Below, piece by piece: positions 62,327 to 64,000 of a DNA stretch of 64,000 nucleotides. The notes under the pieces are model-generated. The model did no database searches. It was not told where the DNA came from and saw nothing but the letters and a program-made list of their open reading frames with translations. A program made the translations under genes and the position numbers. The stretch's first letter is position 1. Every line of letters starts with the position of its first letter. This stretch comes from Streptomyces sp. NBC_00237 (GTDB lineage: Bacteria; Actinomycetota; Actinomycetes; Streptomycetales; Streptomycetaceae): positions 1,550,001-1,614,000 of the forward strand of contig NZ_JAPEMT010000002.1 of NCBI RefSeq assembly GCF_026342435.1. Direction: 5' to 3'.

Positions 62327-63070
62327 TCAGTCCCGGTTGCCCCGGGCGTTGACGAGCGTGCCGATCTTCTCACCCTTGACCGCGCGGGCGATATTGCCCT
62401 CGGCCAGCAGTTCGAAGACCAGGATCGGCAGGTCGTTGTCGCGGCAGAGGGTGATCGCGGTGGCGTCGGCGACCTTGAGGTCGCGGGACAGCACCTCGCT
62501 ATACTCCAGCGCGTCGAACTTGACCGCTTCGGGGTTCTTCTTGGGGTCGGAGTCGTAGACCCCGTCGACCCCGTTCTTGCCCATGAGCAGGGCTTCCGCG
62601 TCGATCTCCAGCGCGCGCTGGGCGGCGGTGGTGTCCGTGGAGAAGTACGGCATGCCCATGCCCGCGCCGAAGATCACGACGCGCCCCTTCTCCAGGTGGC
62701 GCACGGCGCGCAGCGGGATGTACGGCTCCGCGACCTGGCCCATGGTGATGGCGGTCTGGACACGGGAGTCGATGCCCTCCTTCTCCAGGAAGTCCTGGAG
62801 GGCGAGGCAGTTCATGACGGTGCCGAGCATGCCCATGTAGTCCGAGCGGGCCCGGTCCATGCCGCGCTGCTGGAGTTCGGCGCCGCGGAAGAAGTTACCG
62901 CCGCCGATGACGACCGCGATCTCCGCGCCGTCGCGTACGACCGCGGCGATCTCACGCGCGATGGCGTGGACGACGTCGGGGTCGACACCGAGGGCACCGC
63001 CGCCGGCGAACGCCTCGCCGGAGAGCTTCAGCATGAAGCGCCCGGTCTTCTTGCCGCTGTCCTGATTCAT
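62327..63070 (-). CDS. pyrH: UMP kinase
   Basis: A 247-residue bacterial UMP kinase of the amino-acid kinase fold; it phosphorylates UMP to UDP. Motifs: RFMLKLSGEAFAGGGALGVD at the N-terminus, VVIGGGNFFRG for nucleotide binding and GAGMGMPYFSTDTTAAQRAL. The ATG at 63070 (MNQDSGKKTG) was chosen; an upstream extension runs into the hairpin. It belongs to the conserved tsf-pyrH-frr-cdsA order. Confidence 0.96.
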   Translation of the reverse strand: MNQDSGKKTGRFMLKLSGEAFAGGGALGVDPDVVHAIAREIAAVVRDGAEIAVVIGGGNFFRGAELQQRGMDRARSDYMGMLGTVMNCLALQDFLEKEGIDSRVQTAITMGQVAEPYIPLRAVRHLEKGRVVIFGAGMGMPYFSTDTTAAQRALEIDAEALLMGKNGVDGVYDSDPKKNPEAVKFDALEYSEVLSRDLKVADATAITLCRDNDLPILVFELLAEGNIARAVKGEKIGTLVNARGNRD

Positions 63071-63103
63071 GGGGGTGATATCTCCTCGTGCACATACGAA
63101 GAA

Positions 63104-63150
63104 GGCCATTGCCGGTGGAAATCCTTGCGGTTCCCTCTGCGGCAATGGCC
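63104..63150 (-). terminator. Long-loop hairpin between tsf and pyrH
   Basis: GGCCATTGCCG (63104-63114) pairs perfectly with 63140-63150 around 25 nt; on the coding strand it is followed by TTCTTCG. It can act as terminator or attenuator in the 187-bp gap. Confidence 0.7.
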
Positions 63151-63257
63151 TCCTCGTCAGATCTGCGGCCGCCCGGTGCGTACTCCGGGCGGCTGCATCA
63201 GACCCTAGCCGGGTCTGGCGATGTTCGCGTTACGTCGACAGGGTCGGACGTACGGAC

Positions 63258-64000
63258 TCAGATGCCGACCTTGATGCGCGCGAAGCGCTTCAGGGTGACG
63301 CCGGCCTCGTCCAGGACCTTCTGGACGGACTTCTTGTTGTCCAGCGCGTACGGCTGGCCGAGGAGGGTGGCCTCCTTGAAGAAGCCGTTCACGCGGCCCT
63401 CGACGATCTTCGGGAGGGCGGCCTCGGGCTTGCCCTCGGCGCGCGTGGTCTCCTCGGCGACGCGGCGCTCGGTCTCGACGACCTCGGCCGGAACGTCTTC
63501 CTTGGTGAGGTACTTCGGCGCGAAGGCGGCGATGTGCTGGGCGATGCCGCGAGCGAGCTCGGCGTCGGCCTTGTCCAGCTCGACCAGAACACCGATCTGC
63601 GGGGGCAGGTCGGGCATGGTGCGGTGCATGTACGCGGAGACGAAGGCACCCTCGTACTGGGCGAAGCGCTCCAGGACGATCTTCTCGCCGAGGTTGGCGT
63701 TGGCCTCGTCGACGAACGCCTGCACGGTCTTGCCGGCCTCGATCTCGGAGGCTAGCAGGGTCGCGAGGTCGGCCGGCTTGGTGGCGGCGACGTGCTCGGC
63801 GAGCTGGTTGGCGACGGCCTGGAACTTCTCGCCCTTGGCGACGAAGTCGGTCTCGCACTTGAGCTCGACGATGACACCGGAGGTGTTGTCGTCGGCGATC
63901 AGGGAGACGACGGCGCCGTTCTCGGCCGAACGGCCCTCGCGCTTGGCGACGCCCTTCTGGCCCTTGATGCGAAGGGCTTCGACGGCCTTGTCGACGCTGC
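63258..64000 (-). CDS. tsf: Elongation factor Ts (5' part beyond window)
   Basis: EF-Ts reloads EF-Tu by exchanging GDP for GTP. The last 247 residues are visible: from SVDKAVEALRIKGQKGVAKR through TSGVIVELKCETDFVAKGEK to the C-terminal VLDEAGVTLKRFARIKVGI. About 30 N-terminal residues including the TDVP-contacting motif lie beyond the right edge. Length and order match actinobacterial tsf upstream of pyrH. Confidence 0.96.
   Translation of the reverse strand, partial: SVDKAVEALRIKGQKGVAKREGRSAENGAVVSLIADDNTSGVIVELKCETDFVAKGEKFQAVANQLAEHVAATKPADLATLLASEIEAGKTVQAFVDEANANLGEKIVLERFAQYEGAFVSAYMHRTMPDLPPQIGVLVELDKADAELARGIAQHIAAFAPKYLTKEDVPAEVVETERRVAEETTRAEGKPEAALPKIVEGRVNGFFKEATLLGQPYALDNKKSVQKVLDEAGVTLKRFARIKVGI

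Overview
The window is a 64 kb piece of a high-GC actinobacterial chromosome, almost certainly Streptomyces. It has strong third-position GC bias, frequent GTG starts, Tat-type lipoproteins and two families of dispersed intergenic repeats typical of Streptomyces. The gene order (ispG, site-2 protease, dxr at one end; rlmN, cdsA, frr, pyrH, tsf at the other; polyamine and gabT genes between) matches the conserved arm region around SCO5620-SCO5700 of S. coelicolor, read in reverse.

Region 1 (1-9.0 kb, minus strand): two GNAT acetyltransferases, then ispG, a RseP-like M50 protease, dxr and a full-length SecA paralogue. Two MEP-pathway isoprenoid enzymes are thus packed with membrane/secretion functions. 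Region 2 (9-20.4 kb): a lipoprotein, a large acyl-CoA dehydrogenase, an aldehyde dehydrogenase, a PucR regulator, a membrane-anchored P-loop ATPase, gabT, a PAP2 phosphatase and a small conserved protein.

Region 3 (20.5-41.1 kb): two polyamine-utilisation clusters flank a housekeeping insert. The first is aldehyde dehydrogenase-potD-potA-potB-potC-FAD amine oxidase (minus strand). The second is a PotD paralogue and a second aldehyde dehydrogenase (minus), divergent from an AsnC/Lrp regulator and a class III aminotransferase (plus). Uptake, oxidation or transamination to aminoaldehydes, oxidation to GABA-type acids and GabT form a coherent route. Between them lie a NADAR protein, a membrane protein, an adenosine deaminase-family enzyme resembling the aminodeoxyfutalosine deaminase of menaquinone synthesis, a phosphodiesterase, a DUF574 methyltransferase, a two-component system and a secreted serine hydrolase.

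Region 4 (41.2-45.1 kb): an ABC ATPase with a degenerate signature and tandem-repeat N-terminus, its permease, a LOG-family protein and the first part of a VOC (glyoxalase-like) gene. Region 5 (45.12-54.08 kb) is an integrative element of about 9 kb. A large serine integrase at its right end has inserted it into the VOC gene; the missing 22 codons lie just beyond the right end and a 6-bp core AGTTCT is present at both junctions. The cargo is small: two regulators (GntR, XRE/DUF5753), an XRE-DUF6879-small-protein triad, zinc-ribbon proteins, an HNH endonuclease and an HNH remnant, a proteobacterial-type HU protein and three small proteins of unknown function. No capsid, terminase, tail or conjugation gene is visible. 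A tandem array of hairpin-bearing ~60-bp repeats, with a related copy in the integrase leader, and an AT-rich inverted repeat make this the most novel part of the window.

Region 6 (54.2-64 kb): a DMT-like membrane protein, a thiamine ABC transporter operon (thiB-thiP-thiQ) behind a TPP riboswitch and terminator hairpin, then rlmN, cdsA, frr, pyrH and the start-truncated tsf, all on the minus strand.
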